A stretch of 64,000 bases of DNA from Rhizobium sp. S152 (GCF_030380735.1 NZ_JAUDRZ010000026.1:621370-685369); one strand, 5' to 3'; counted from the first letter of the stretch, positions 26,114 to 37,322 are shown. Notes: generated from the letters alone by a model not told the origin. A program made the numbers and translations.

Positions 26114-27217
26114 ATGGGCATGCTGACAAGACGATCGCTGATCGGCCACGGGCTGGGCGCCGGCCTCTCGATGACGCTCCCATCCATGCCGCGCGCTGCC
26201 GCCGCCACGCCCGTCGACGTTACCTTCCTCGTCATCAACGACGTCCACGCCTGCCGCTTCGGCGACGGGTTGAGCCCAAACTGCCAGGACGAAGGCAAGA
26301 CGGATCAGAACCTGCTCCGCCACATTCTGGCGCTGAACAACATCCATCACCAGACCTGGCCGACTGAGATCGCGGGTAAACCGACGGGCTTTGGCCTCGC
26401 GGGCCAGCCGATCGCCAAGCCGCAGGGCATCATCGTCTGCGGCGACGTCACCGACGACGGCGGCGGCCAGATGGCGGAGTTCGCCGAGGGCTCGCAGCTC
26501 CTGCAGTTCTCGCACCGCTACCAGCAGGGCCCTGGCGCCGACCACGTCCACTTCCCCGTCTATGTCGGCCTCGGCAATCATGATCTGGACCAGGACGGCC
26601 GCCCGCCGCAGGTCGACTGGTATCGCGACGAGCTGCGCGACTACGTCCAGATGAACCACAAGCCGAGCGTCTTCTTCAAGCCGCTGGTGCCGGTCGACAA
26701 TTACGACGAAGCCTCCGACAATTACTCCTGGAACTGGGGCGGGCTGCATCTGATCCAGGCGCAGCGCTACGGCGGCGACAGCACCAAGGGAACGGCCAAC
26801 AGCCTGGAGTGGATGAAACGCGACCTCGCCACCTATGCCGCAGATGGCCGGCCGGTGGTGATCTTCCAGCACTATGGCTGGGACAAGTTTTCGCTCGAGC
26901 GCTGGGATCCGGAAAAGAGCACCTTCACCGTGGAAGGCAGTGGCGCGCCGCACTGGTGGGGTGAATCAGAACGTCAGGAACTCATTGCAACCCTCAGCGG
27001 CTACAATGTAATCGGCATTTTCCACGGCCACGAGCACGACACCCCCATGGCCTACAATGTTGGCGGGATAGACGTCTTCAAGGCCAGAGCCGCCTTCATG
27101 GGCGGCTTCTGCCTGGTGCGGGTAACGAACGCGGAAATGGATGTCGCGATCGGCGACGCCAGCGATGACAAGGGCGGCGTGACATTCACCACCGCCTTCA
27201 CCAAGAAGCTGAGCTGA
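26114..27217 (+). CDS. Exported calcineurin-like metallophosphoesterase
   Basis: A 367-residue protein with an N-terminal signal that looks like a Tat signal (L-T-R-R-S-L-I-G-H-G-L-G-A-G, cleavage after about residue 31). Metallophosphoesterase motifs in order: D43-x-H45 (INDVHA), GD at 110-111 (IIVCGDVTDDGG), GNHD at 154-157, H in VVIFQHYGWD and GHEHDTP near 310. It therefore binds two metals and hydrolyses phosphoester bonds, probably in the periplasm; substrate unknown. AGGGAAG is 6 bases before the ATG. Its stop is 2 bases from the convergent murB stop. Confidence 0.87.
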   Translation: MGMLTRRSLIGHGLGAGLSMTLPSMPRAAAATPVDVTFLVINDVHACRFGDGLSPNCQDEGKTDQNLLRHILALNNIHHQTWPTEIAGKPTGFGLAGQPIAKPQGIIVCGDVTDDGGGQMAEFAEGSQLLQFSHRYQQGPGADHVHFPVYVGLGNHDLDQDGRPPQVDWYRDELRDYVQMNHKPSVFFKPLVPVDNYDEASDNYSWNWGGLHLIQAQRYGGDSTKGTANSLEWMKRDLATYAADGRPVVIFQHYGWDKFSLERWDPEKSTFTVEGSGAPHWWGESERQELIATLSGYNVIGIFHGHEHDTPMAYNVGGIDVFKARAAFMGGFCLVRVTNAEMDVAIGDASDDKGGVTFTTAFTKKLS

Positions 27218-27219
27218 GA

Positions 27220-28194
27220 TTACTCGGTCGTGACGCCCTGGAACGGGCGAACCTCGCGGCCGGGCATGAACACGCCGAGACGCTTGATTTCCCATTCGAG
27301 CTTGATGCCCGAATTCTCGAAGACTTCGCGGCGAACCTGCTCGCCGAGATATTCGAGATCGTAGCCCGTCGCCTGCCCCATGTTGATCATGAAGTTGCAG
27401 TGAAGCGACGACATCTGAGCGCCGCCGATGACGAGACCACGGCAACCCGCTTCGTCGATCAGCTTCCAGGCCGAGTGGCCCTCCGGGTTCTTGAAGGTGG
27501 AGCCGCCGGTCTTCTCGCGGATCGGCTGCACGGTTTCGCGGTGGTTGCGCACGGCGTCCATGTCGGCGCGGATCTTGGCGCGATCCTCGGCATAGCCTTC
27601 GAACAGCACCGAGGTGAAGATCAGGTCGGCCGGAACCGACGAATGGCGATAGGAATAGCCCATCTGCTCGTTCGACAGCACGTGCCTGTTGCCCTTGCGA
27701 TCGATCGCGGTCACCTCGATCAGGCGCTCGCGCGTCTCGCCGCCGTTGGCGCCGGCATTCATGCGCGCCGCGCCGCCGATGCTGCCCGGGATGCCGTAAT
27801 AGAAATGGAAGCCGCCGATGCCGTTGTCCATCGCCATCGCCGCGACATGCTTGTCAGGGCAGATCGCGCCGGCACGAATGCGGTTTTCTCCAGCGAGCTC
27901 GACCGAGCCGAAGCCCTTGGCCGAAAGGCGCAGAACAACACCCGGAATGCCGCCGTCGCGGACCAGGATATTCGAGCCGACGCCGACGACGGTGAGCGGC
28001 ACTTCCTCGGGAAGAAGTTTCAGGAAGGTGATGAGGTCGTCCTCGTCATGCGGCTGGAACATCAGTTCCGCCAGGCCACCGGCGTGGAACCACGTGACGC
28101 GATCCATCGGCGCATCGACCGAGATACGCCCGCGAACATCCTTCACGCCGTCGCCGAGCGACGCAAGAAGCTTTTCCCCATTTACCTGTTTCAT
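27220..28194 (-). CDS. murB: UDP-N-acetylenolpyruvoylglucosamine reductase MurB
   Basis: The 324-residue FAD enzyme reduces enolpyruvyl-UDP-GlcNAc to UDP-MurNAc with NADPH. FAD-binding features are VVGVGSNILVRDGGIPGVVL and YGIPGSIGGAARMNAGANGG. The C-terminal catalytic region has TGGSTFKNPEGHSAWKLID and LHCNFMINMG, the type I/II signature residues. The ATG overlaps the murC stop (ATGA), so it is translationally coupled. It is the last gene of the first dcw block on this strand. Confidence 0.97.
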   Translation of the reverse strand: MKQVNGEKLLASLGDGVKDVRGRISVDAPMDRVTWFHAGGLAELMFQPHDEDDLITFLKLLPEEVPLTVVGVGSNILVRDGGIPGVVLRLSAKGFGSVELAGENRIRAGAICPDKHVAAMAMDNGIGGFHFYYGIPGSIGGAARMNAGANGGETRERLIEVTAIDRKGNRHVLSNEQMGYSYRHSSVPADLIFTSVLFEGYAEDRAKIRADMDAVRNHRETVQPIREKTGGSTFKNPEGHSAWKLIDEAGCRGLVIGGAQMSSLHCNFMINMGQATGYDLEYLGEQVRREVFENSGIKLEWEIKRLGVFMPGREVRPFQGVTTE

Positions 28195-29606
28195 GCAGAT
28201 ATTCCCGAAAGCCCTTCAAGTTGCTTGGGCAGCGCCGCCGCCCAGTACGTAATACTCCCAGCCCCCAACAGAACCACAAAATCGCCTGGCTTTGCAATCT
28301 CCGCGACCATTTCAGGCAGAAGCTCGGGTGAAGCGAGGAAGCGCGCATCGCGATGTCCGCCCGATTTGATGCGCGAAACCAGCGCTTCGGCATTCGCCCC
28401 CTGGATGGGATCTTCCCCCGCGGCGTAGACCGGTGCAAGGAAAATGCTGTCCGCATCGTTGAAGCAGGCCGCGAACTCCTCGAACAGGCTGGCAAGGCGC
28501 GAATAACGGTGCGGCTGGTGCACGGCGATGACACGGCCCTTGCAGGCCTCGCGCGCGGCCTTCAGCACGGCCTTGATCTCTACGGGGTGATGGCCGTAAT
28601 CATCGAAGATCTGAACACCGTTCCATTCGCCCGTCAGCGTGAAGCGACGCTTCACGCCGCCGAAGGAGGCAAGCCCCTTGGCGATGTCCTCGCTCGACAT
28701 GCCCAGGCGATTGGCGACTGCGATCGCGGCGGTCGCATTCGAAACATTGTGGCGACCGGGCATCGGCAGAACGAGATTGTCGAGCTTGATGACCTGGCCG
28801 GTCCGGCGCCGGCGGATCTCGACGTCGAAGATCGAGCGCGGGCCGTCGATCCGCACATTCATGAAGCGCACGTCGGCCTGCGGGTTTTCGCCATAGGTGA
28901 TGACCTTGCGGTCCTCGATGCGGCCGACCAGCGCCTGCACTTCCGGGTGATCGAGGCACATGACGCCGAAGCCGTAGAAAGGCACGTTCTCGACGAACTG
29001 GCGGAACGCGGCGCGCACGGCGTCGAAATTGCCGTAATGGTCGAGATGCTCGGGATCGATATTGGTGACGACGGCAACGTCTGCCGGAAGCTTCAGGAAG
29101 GTACCATCGGATTCGTCGGCCTCGACCACCATCCACTCGCCCTCGCCCATGCGGGCATTGGTGCCGTAGGCATTGATGATGCCGCCGTTGATGACGGTCG
29201 GGTCGAGCCCGCCGGCTTCGAGCAGCGTCGCGACCATAGACGTGGTGGTCGTCTTGCCGTGCGTGCCGCCGATGGCGATGGCATTGCGGAAGCGCATCAG
29301 CTCGGCCAGCATTTCGGCGCGGCGCACGACCGGCAGAAGCTTCTCGCGCGCGGCAACGAGCTCGGGATTGTCCTTCTTGATCGCGGTGGAAACGACCACG
29401 ACTTCGGCGTCGCCAAGGTTCTCGGCCTTGTGGCCAACGAACACCTCGATGCCCTTGTCGCGCAGGCGCTGCACGTTGGCGCTCTCGGCCTGGTCCGATC
29501 CCTGGACGCGATGGCCGAGATTGTGCAGCACCTCGGCGATGCCACTCATGCCGATGCCGCCGATGCCGATGAAATGGACGAGGCCGATGGCCTTCGGCAT
29601 TTTCAT
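28191..29606 (-). CDS. murC: UDP-N-acetylmuramate--L-alanine ligase MurC
   Basis: The 471-residue ATP-dependent Mur ligase adds the first stem residue, L-Ala, to UDP-MurNAc. The N-terminal Rossmann part has VHFIGIGGIGMSGIAEVL, the central ATPase has the P-loop GGTHGKTTTT, and VEADESDGTF and NIDPEHLDHYG follow. FDDYGHHPVEIKAVL is a MurC hallmark in the C-terminal domain. It overlaps murG upstream and murB downstream by 4 bases each. Confidence 0.98.
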   Translation of the reverse strand: MKMPKAIGLVHFIGIGGIGMSGIAEVLHNLGHRVQGSDQAESANVQRLRDKGIEVFVGHKAENLGDAEVVVVSTAIKKDNPELVAAREKLLPVVRRAEMLAELMRFRNAIAIGGTHGKTTTTSMVATLLEAGGLDPTVINGGIINAYGTNARMGEGEWMVVEADESDGTFLKLPADVAVVTNIDPEHLDHYGNFDAVRAAFRQFVENVPFYGFGVMCLDHPEVQALVGRIEDRKVITYGENPQADVRFMNVRIDGPRSIFDVEIRRRRTGQVIKLDNLVLPMPGRHNVSNATAAIAVANRLGMSSEDIAKGLASFGGVKRRFTLTGEWNGVQIFDDYGHHPVEIKAVLKAAREACKGRVIAVHQPHRYSRLASLFEEFAACFNDADSIFLAPVYAAGEDPIQGANAEALVSRIKSGGHRDARFLASPELLPEMVAEIAKPGDFVVLLGAGSITYWAAALPKQLEGLSGISA

Positions 29607-30727
29607 GCGCGTTTCCCCTTGAACTCTGCAATTGTCTGTCGAGCCGCAATAGCCTCTACCATGTCAGCAAGCAAGTTCGCGGCGTCAGGTTTCCCGGCCT
29701 GCTTTGCGGCGGCGGCCATGCGCGCAAGCTTTTCCGGGTCGTTCATCACATGTGTCAGGATGGAAGCGATCTTCTCCGACGAGAGCTCCGCCTGCACGAT
29801 CACCTTGGCGCCGCCGGTCGCGGCGAGGGCCGCCGCGTTCGCCGCCTGGTCGTGGTCGAGCGCATGCGGATAGGGCACGAGGATGGCCGGACGACCGATC
29901 ACAGAGATCTCCGAAACCGTCGAGGCGCCGGAGCGGCAGATGACGAGATGCGCCTTGGCCAGTCGCTCGGCCATGTCGGTGAAGAACGGCGCGATATCCG
30001 CGCCCATCTTCAATTGCGCCACACAGCCGCCGACCATCTCCATGTCCTCGGGCCGCACCTGCTGGGTGATCCGGAGCCGCGCGCGCAGATCGTCGTCGAG
30101 CAGACTGATCGCCGTCGGCATGGCCTTGGAGAAATATTGCGCGCCCTGGCTGCCACCGAAGACGACGAGATTGAAAGGCTCGCCCGAATGAGACGGCGTG
30201 TAAGGCGTTTGCGCGGCCTCGATGATCGCGGGGCGAACAGGATTGCCGGTCGCCACCGTCTTTTCGGCGAACTGACCGCCGCCTTCAGGAAGGAAGCCGC
30301 CGGCGATTGCCTGCACGCGCGATGCCAGCGCCTTGTTGGCGCGGCCCATCACCGCGTTCTGCTCATGGAGCATCGCCGGCACGCCGAGACGGGTGGCAGC
30401 GAGCAGCGGCGGCACCGTGGGATAGCCGCCGAAACCGACGACGACCAAGGGCTTCAGCCGTGTAATCAAGGCCTTGGCCGCCCGCATCCCGCTCCACAGC
30501 GTCCACAGAGACCGCATGACCGCGACCGGGTTCTTGGAGGCGATCGTGGCCGACGGCACGACATGGACTTCGTCGGCCGGGAACTTGCCGGCATAGCGTT
30601 CCGCGCGGCTGTCCGTGACGAGATGCACAGAATAGCCGCGTTCCTTCAGCTTGTAGGCCAGAGCCTCCGCCGGAAACACGTGACCGCCGGTTCCCCCGGC
30701 GGCAAGCAGAACGATGCCTTTGCTCAT
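29603..30727 (-). CDS. murG: UDP-GlcNAc:lipid I transferase MurG
   Basis: The 374-residue GT28 glycosyltransferase adds GlcNAc to lipid I on the inner face of the membrane to make lipid II. The N-terminal G loop LAAGGTGGHVFPA, GGYPTVPPLLAA, HEQNAVMGRANK, the C-domain VFGGSQGA and the donor site CRSGASTVSEI with PYPHALDHDQ are all present. It starts 6 bases past the ftsW stop and ends overlapping murC. Confidence 0.98.
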   Translation of the reverse strand: MSKGIVLLAAGGTGGHVFPAEALAYKLKERGYSVHLVTDSRAERYAGKFPADEVHVVPSATIASKNPVAVMRSLWTLWSGMRAAKALITRLKPLVVVGFGGYPTVPPLLAATRLGVPAMLHEQNAVMGRANKALASRVQAIAGGFLPEGGGQFAEKTVATGNPVRPAIIEAAQTPYTPSHSGEPFNLVVFGGSQGAQYFSKAMPTAISLLDDDLRARLRITQQVRPEDMEMVGGCVAQLKMGADIAPFFTDMAERLAKAHLVICRSGASTVSEISVIGRPAILVPYPHALDHDQAANAAALAATGGAKVIVQAELSSEKIASILTHVMNDPEKLARMAAAAKQAGKPDAANLLADMVEAIAARQTIAEFKGKRA

Positions 30728-30733
30728 ATACTC

Positions 30734-31888
30734 TTACTCCGCCGGCATGCCATGCGCGACGCGGAACAGGCTCCGTTCCTGCGCACGCTTTTCCGGCCTG
30801 TGACGCGTCAGCGCGAGAATGAACCCGGCCGTGACGCAGATGGCGACCATCGACGAACCGCCGTAGGAAATCAGCGGCAGGGTCATGCCCTTCGCCGGCA
30901 GCAGCTCAAGATTGACGCCCACGTTGATGATGGACTGGATGCCGATCTGCAGCACGAGGCCGGCGACGGCGAAGCGATTGAAGTCGTTGCGCTCCTTGTA
31001 GGCGTGCGACAGGCCGCGCAGCACCAGCACGGAGAACAGCAGCACCAGCGCGATGCAGAAGATGATGCCGAATTCCTCGGCCGCGACCGAGAAGATGAAG
31101 TCGGTATGCGCGTCCGGGATGATGCGCTTGACGATCCCCTCGCCCGGCCCTTGGCCGAACCAGTCGCCGCGGATGATGGCCTCGCGCGCCGTATCGATCT
31201 GGAACGTGTCGCCCTCGCCCGTCATGAACTTGTCGATACGCAGCGCCACGTGCGGGAAGACGTAGTAGGCGCTGACCAAACCGCCGACGCCGCCGGCGCC
31301 GAGCACGATGATCCACAACCACGGCATGCCGGCCATGAAGAACATGCCGCCCCAGACCGCGGTGGTCAGGATCGTCTGCCCGAGGTCAGGCTGTGCGACG
31401 AGAAGCGCCGCCACGATGCCGAAGAGGATGATGGCGAAGAGATTGCCCGGAATCTCCGGCTGGCGCGCATGCTCGGCGAACAGCCAGGCGCAGACCACAA
31501 CGAAGGCGGGCTTCATGAATTCGGATGGCTGGATCGAGATACCGGCGAGCGTCACCCAGCGACGGGACCCCTTGACCTCGACGCCGAAGAACAGCGCCAG
31601 CAGCATCATGCTGAGAGCGACGATGAGCAGGATGATCGCGGTACGCCGCACCTGCCGCGGCGTCAGGAACGACAGGCCGATCATCACGCAAAGCGACGGG
31701 ATCATGAAGGCCGCGTGGCGCTTGACGAAGTGGAACGGCTCCAGCCCGATGCGCTCGGCCACCGCCGGCGACGCGGCGAAGGACAGCATGAAGCCGATGC
31801 CCATCAGGAAGACGAACATTGCCAGGAAAAAGCGGTCGATGGTCCAGAACCAATCGGCCAGAGCGCCACGTTCCGCGCGACTTACCAT
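30734..31888 (-). CDS. ftsW: SEDS peptidoglycan glycosyltransferase FtsW
   Basis: The 384-residue inner-membrane protein has about 10 membrane segments and polymerises septal glycan strands together with FtsI. SEDS markers are KGSRRWVTLAGISIQPSEF, AQPDLGQTI and the C-terminal PAKGMTLPLISYGGSSM. The D in the conserved loop between TM7 and TM8 (PDAHTDFIFSVAAEE) is also seen. Start lies 1 base after the murD stop region. Confidence 0.97.
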   Translation of the reverse strand: MVSRAERGALADWFWTIDRFFLAMFVFLMGIGFMLSFAASPAVAERIGLEPFHFVKRHAAFMIPSLCVMIGLSFLTPRQVRRTAIILLIVALSMMLLALFFGVEVKGSRRWVTLAGISIQPSEFMKPAFVVVCAWLFAEHARQPEIPGNLFAIILFGIVAALLVAQPDLGQTILTTAVWGGMFFMAGMPWLWIIVLGAGGVGGLVSAYYVFPHVALRIDKFMTGEGDTFQIDTAREAIIRGDWFGQGPGEGIVKRIIPDAHTDFIFSVAAEEFGIIFCIALVLLFSVLVLRGLSHAYKERNDFNRFAVAGLVLQIGIQSIINVGVNLELLPAKGMTLPLISYGGSSMVAICVTAGFILALTRHRPEKRAQERSLFRVAHGMPAE

Positions 31889-31889
31889 G

Positions 31890-33302
<1,413 letters not shown>

Positions 33303-33308
33303 GGTCTG

Positions 33309-34409
33309 TTACCGCAGCTTGAGTGTCGAGAGGCCGAGCATGGCGAGGCCGACGGCGATGATCCAGAAGCGGATCACGACCTGGCTTTCCGTCCAGCCCT
33401 TCTTCTCGAAATGATGGTGGATCGGCGCCATCAGGAACACGCGGCGTCCGGTCAACTTGAAGAAACCGACCTGGATGATGACCGACAGCGTTTCCATGAC
33501 GAACAGGCCGCCGATGATCGCCATGACGATCTCGTGCTTGGTGGCGACGGCAACCGTGCCGATCGTGCCGCCGAGCGCCAGCGAACCAGTGTCGCCCATG
33601 AAGATGGCGGCGGGCGGGGCATTGAACCAGAGGAAGCCGAGGCCGGCGCCGATGACCGCGCCGAGGACGACGGACAGCTCGCCGGTGCCGGGCACGAAAT
33701 TGATCTGCAGATAGTTCGCGAAGACGGCGTTACCGGCAAGATAGGCAATCACGCCGAACGAAGCGGCGGCGATCATGACAGGCACGATGGCGAGACCATC
33801 GAGGCCATCAGTCAGGTTGACGGCATTGCCGGCGCTGACGATGACGAAGCCGCCGAACACCACGAACATGATGCCGAGGTTCAGCATGAAGTCCTTGAAG
33901 AAAGGAAAGGCAACCGACGAGCCGAAGGTCGAGCCGGCGGGCCCCGAGGCGAGCGAGGTGCGCATCATGAAATAGACGGCGATGCCGGCGATCACGAACT
34001 CGATGCCGAGGCGCGCCTTGCCGGAGAAGCCCTTGTGGCTCTGCTTGCTGACCTTGAGATAGTCGTCATAGAAGCCGATGGCGCCGAAGCCGAGCGTGAC
34101 GAGCAGCGTCGCGACGACGTAGACGTTCGAGAGATCCGCCCAAAGCAGCGATGAGCCGACGATGCCGGCAAGAATCATCAGACCGCCCATGGTCGGCGTG
34201 CCGGCCTTCTTGAAGTGCGTCTGCGGTCCGTCGGCGCGGATCGGCTGGCCCTTGCCCTGGCGGATGCGCAGCGAGTTGATGATCATCGGTCCGAACAGGA
34301 AGACGATCAGCGCGGAGGTGAACAGGGAGGCGCCCGTGCGGAACGTGATGTACCTGAACAAGTTTAGAAACTTCAGGTGTTCCGACAGTTCGACTAGCCA
34401 AATCAGCAT
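33309..34409 (-). CDS. mraY: Phospho-MurNAc-pentapeptide transferase MraY
   Basis: The 366-residue, 10-helix inner-membrane enzyme transfers phospho-MurNAc-pentapeptide to undecaprenyl phosphate to form lipid I. Signatures are the cytoplasmic loop GPQTHFKKAGTPTMGG, the Mg-binding FYDDYLKV, NAVNLTDGLDGLA and FMGDTGSLALGG, and the histidine loop MAPIHHHFEKKGWTE. There is a 22-base gap from the murF stop, the largest inside this block apart from the murE-ftsI gap. Confidence 0.97.
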   Translation of the reverse strand: MLIWLVELSEHLKFLNLFRYITFRTGASLFTSALIVFLFGPMIINSLRIRQGKGQPIRADGPQTHFKKAGTPTMGGLMILAGIVGSSLLWADLSNVYVVATLLVTLGFGAIGFYDDYLKVSKQSHKGFSGKARLGIEFVIAGIAVYFMMRTSLASGPAGSTFGSSVAFPFFKDFMLNLGIMFVVFGGFVIVSAGNAVNLTDGLDGLAIVPVMIAAASFGVIAYLAGNAVFANYLQINFVPGTGELSVVLGAVIGAGLGFLWFNAPPAAIFMGDTGSLALGGTIGTVAVATKHEIVMAIIGGLFVMETLSVIIQVGFFKLTGRRVFLMAPIHHHFEKKGWTESQVVIRFWIIAVGLAMLGLSTLKLR

Positions 34410-34431
34410 TCAGGGCCCCTTGTTTACCCGG

Positions 34432-35865
34432 TCAAAATTCGCGTTGCGTGTCGGCAACTGGCGGGAATTTGTCAAGGAGCGCGGCGACGATCTTGCCGAA
34501 ACCGATGCCCAGTGACGATTTTACCATCAGCACGTCGCCGGCCGCGACCGAGTTCAGTACATATTCGATGAGTTCAGTGGTGGTGGCCCGGTGCGTGACC
34601 CGCACGCTGTCGGGCAGCGAATCCTTGAGCGCGATCATCTCCGGCCCGACGAGCCAGACATGCTCGATCCCGGCCGCGAGCAGCGGACCGGCGAGATCGG
34701 CATGGACCTTCTCGGAGTAATCGCCCATCTCCAGCATGTCACCGAGCACCGCGATGCGGCGGCCGGCGCCTGTCGGCGCGGAACTCGCAAGCACGGCGAT
34801 CGCCGCCCGCATGGAGGTCGGATTGGCGTTGTAGCTTTCGTCGATAACGGTGAAGACGCCGTGGCCGGTCGAAAGCTTGTGCCGCTTGCCCCTGCCCTTT
34901 TCCGGCTGCAGCCTCGCGAGCGCGGCGACCGCCTGATCGAGATCGGCGCCGACGATCTTGACGACGCCGAGTGCTGCCAGCGCGTTCTCGGCGATGTGCC
35001 GACCGGGCGCGCCGATGGCCACTTCCTTGGTCTCGCCGTCGATGGTGATCCACAGCGTCGAACTCTGGTCGGAGCCGTTGAACTCGGCCAGGCGGAATTC
35101 CGCCTTGGCATGCTGGCCGAACGAATGGATGTGCTCGATCCCGAGCGCCTGCGCGGTGCGCTCCAGGTAATTGTACTGGTCGTTGTCGCGGTTGAGCACG
35201 ACGTCGCCGCCTGGAACCAGTCCTTCGAAGATCTCGGCCTTGGCGGTGGCGATTTCCTTGATGCTCTTGAAATTGCCGAGATGCGCGGGCGCGATGGTGG
35301 TGATCACGGCGACGTGCGGCTGGATCATCTTCACCAGTGGACGGATCTCGTCGGGGTGGTTCATGCCGACTTCGAAGACGCCGAAATAGGTGTCGAGCGG
35401 CATGCGGGCGAGCGTCAGCGGCACGCCCCAGTGATTGTTGAAGGACGCGACGGAGGCGTGCACCTTGCCCGATGGCGCCAGCACCTGTCGGAGCATCTCC
35501 TTGGTCGTGGTCTTGCCGACCGAGCCTGTCACCGCGATGATCTGCGCCCGCGAGCGCGCACGCGCCGCCATGCCGAGCTTGACCAGCGCCGCCAGCACGT
35601 CCTCGACGACGATCATCGGCACGGTCAGGCGGCCCATGGCAGGCAGGCGCGCCTCGCTGACGACGAGCAGGGCCGCGCCATTGGCCATCGCCATCGACGC
35701 ATAGTCATGACCGTCGACCCGGTCGCCCTTGATCGCGAAAAAGGCTTCGCCGGGCTGAATGGACCGGCTGTCGATCGAAATGCCGGTGATGCCCTCGGGC
35801 AGCGTTCCGAGAGGCCGCCCTGCCATGGCGGCAATCATATCCCTCGTCGTCCAAAGCAAGCTCAC
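34432..35865 (-). CDS. murF: UDP-MurNAc-tripeptide--D-Ala-D-Ala ligase MurF
   Basis: The 477-residue ligase adds D-Ala-D-Ala, the product of Ddl, to complete the pentapeptide precursor. P-loop AVTGSVGKTTTKEML, FNNHWGVPLTLAR, EVGMNHPDEI and the C-terminal DESYNANPTSMRAA are MurF hallmarks. The usual glycine-rich end reads MVKSSLGIGFGKIV. ATG overlaps the murE stop by 4 bases. Confidence 0.97.
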   Translation of the reverse strand: MSLLWTTRDMIAAMAGRPLGTLPEGITGISIDSRSIQPGEAFFAIKGDRVDGHDYASMAMANGAALLVVSEARLPAMGRLTVPMIVVEDVLAALVKLGMAARARSRAQIIAVTGSVGKTTTKEMLRQVLAPSGKVHASVASFNNHWGVPLTLARMPLDTYFGVFEVGMNHPDEIRPLVKMIQPHVAVITTIAPAHLGNFKSIKEIATAKAEIFEGLVPGGDVVLNRDNDQYNYLERTAQALGIEHIHSFGQHAKAEFRLAEFNGSDQSSTLWITIDGETKEVAIGAPGRHIAENALAALGVVKIVGADLDQAVAALARLQPEKGRGKRHKLSTGHGVFTVIDESYNANPTSMRAAIAVLASSAPTGAGRRIAVLGDMLEMGDYSEKVHADLAGPLLAAGIEHVWLVGPEMIALKDSLPDSVRVTHRATTTELIEYVLNSVAAGDVLMVKSSLGIGFGKIVAALLDKFPPVADTQREF

Positions 35866-37322
35866 GATTTCAGCTCCTCCAAAGCCTTTCGCAGTTCGGC
35901 ATGATCCGAAAACGGCAGTGTAACACCGGCGATCGTCTGCCCTTCCTCGTGCCCTTTGCCGGCGACGATCAGCGTATCGCCGGAGGAAAGCATCGCCACC
36001 GCCTCACGGATCGCCGTCGCGCGGTCGCCGATTTCGGATGCGCAGGTCGCCGCTGTCATGATCTCGGCGCGAATGGTCGCGGGCTCCTCCGAGCGCGGGT
36101 TGTCGTCGGTGACGACAACCACATCGGCGAGCCGGCAGGCGATCTCTCCCATGATCGGGCGCTTGCCCTTGTCGCGGTCGCCGCCGCATCCGAAGACGAC
36201 GATGACGCGGCCGGTGGTAAACGGACGAACGGAGGCCAGCACGTTGGCGAGCGCCTCCGGCTTGTGGGCGTAATCGACATAAGCGAGCGCGCCGTCCTTG
36301 GTATGGCCGACCAATTCGAGACGACCGGAAGCACCCTGCAGCTTTTCGAGCGCCGCCATCGCCACCTTGGCGGGAACGCCGGTCGACATGGCAAGGCCCG
36401 CCGCGACGAGCGCGTTGGCGATCTGGAAGTCGCCGGCAAGCGGAATATGGACCTCGAAGATCTGCCCTTCGGCATGGATCTCGGCAACCTGCTTGTGGCG
36501 AAAATGCTCGACGCGCTTCAGCGTCAGATAATCGCCCTTGCGGCCGACGGTGCGCACGTCATGGCCGGCATCGATCGCCGCCTTGATCGCCTGAGAGGAC
36601 CATTCGTCATCGGCGAAGATCACGGCCGGCGCGCCCTTCGGCAGCAGCGTATCGAAGAGCCGCATCTTGGCGGCCATGTAATCCTCGATGGTCGGATGAT
36701 AATCCATGTGGTCGCGGCCAAGATTGGTGAAGGCAGCCGCCGAAAGCTTCACGCCGTCGAGGCGGGATTGGTCGAGGCCGTGGCTCGACGCTTCCATCGA
36801 CGCATGCGTGACGCCCTCGTCCGAGAGCTCGGCCAGCAACTGATGCAGCGAGACCGGATCCGGCGTTGTCAGCGACCCGTATTCGTTGCGCGTCGGCGAG
36901 ACCACGCCCGTGGTGCCGATCATCGCGGCCGCATGGCCGGCATGCGCCCAGATCTGCCGCGTGAACGATGCGACCGAAGTCTTGCCCGCGGTTCCGGTGA
37001 CGGCCACCATCGTCTCCGGCTGCTCGCCGAAGAAATTGGCGGCTGCGATGGACAGGAAACGGCGCGGCTCGTTAACGACGAGAACGGGAATGGAGGCTTC
37101 GAGCGGGTGCGAGGCGACGGCAACGGCCGCCCCATGCGCGGCGGCGTCGGTAATGAAGCCGGCGCCGTCGGCCTTGGTGCCGGCCACCGCCACGAAGGCC
37201 ATGCCGGGCGCGATCTTCCTGCTGTCGGATGAAAGCCCTGTTATCTCCAGCGCTCCAACCGGCCCGTCCAATTGTTCCTTCAGCTCCGGAAACGCATGTC
37301 CGGCGATGTCTCGCAACTTCAT
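35862..37322 (-). CDS. murE: UDP-MurNAc-tripeptide synthetase MurE (meso-DAP adding)
   Basis: The 486-residue ligase adds the third stem residue. The motif D-D-N-P-R (VVTDDNPRSEEP) marks specificity for meso-diaminopimelate rather than lysine. P-loop AVTGTAGKTSVASF, ASMEASSHGLDQ and NLGRDHMDYH are present; the P-loop has A where most have N (GTNGKT). The ATG at 37322 has GAGAAG 8 bases upstream; an in-frame ATG at 37391 overlaps ftsI and is less likely. Confidence 0.97.
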   Translation of the reverse strand: MKLRDIAGHAFPELKEQLDGPVGALEITGLSSDSRKIAPGMAFVAVAGTKADGAGFITDAAAHGAAVAVASHPLEASIPVLVVNEPRRFLSIAAANFFGEQPETMVAVTGTAGKTSVASFTRQIWAHAGHAAAMIGTTGVVSPTRNEYGSLTTPDPVSLHQLLAELSDEGVTHASMEASSHGLDQSRLDGVKLSAAAFTNLGRDHMDYHPTIEDYMAAKMRLFDTLLPKGAPAVIFADDEWSSQAIKAAIDAGHDVRTVGRKGDYLTLKRVEHFRHKQVAEIHAEGQIFEVHIPLAGDFQIANALVAAGLAMSTGVPAKVAMAALEKLQGASGRLELVGHTKDGALAYVDYAHKPEALANVLASVRPFTTGRVIVVFGCGGDRDKGKRPIMGEIACRLADVVVVTDDNPRSEEPATIRAEIMTAATCASEIGDRATAIREAVAMLSSGDTLIVAGKGHEEGQTIAGVTLPFSDHAELRKALEELKS

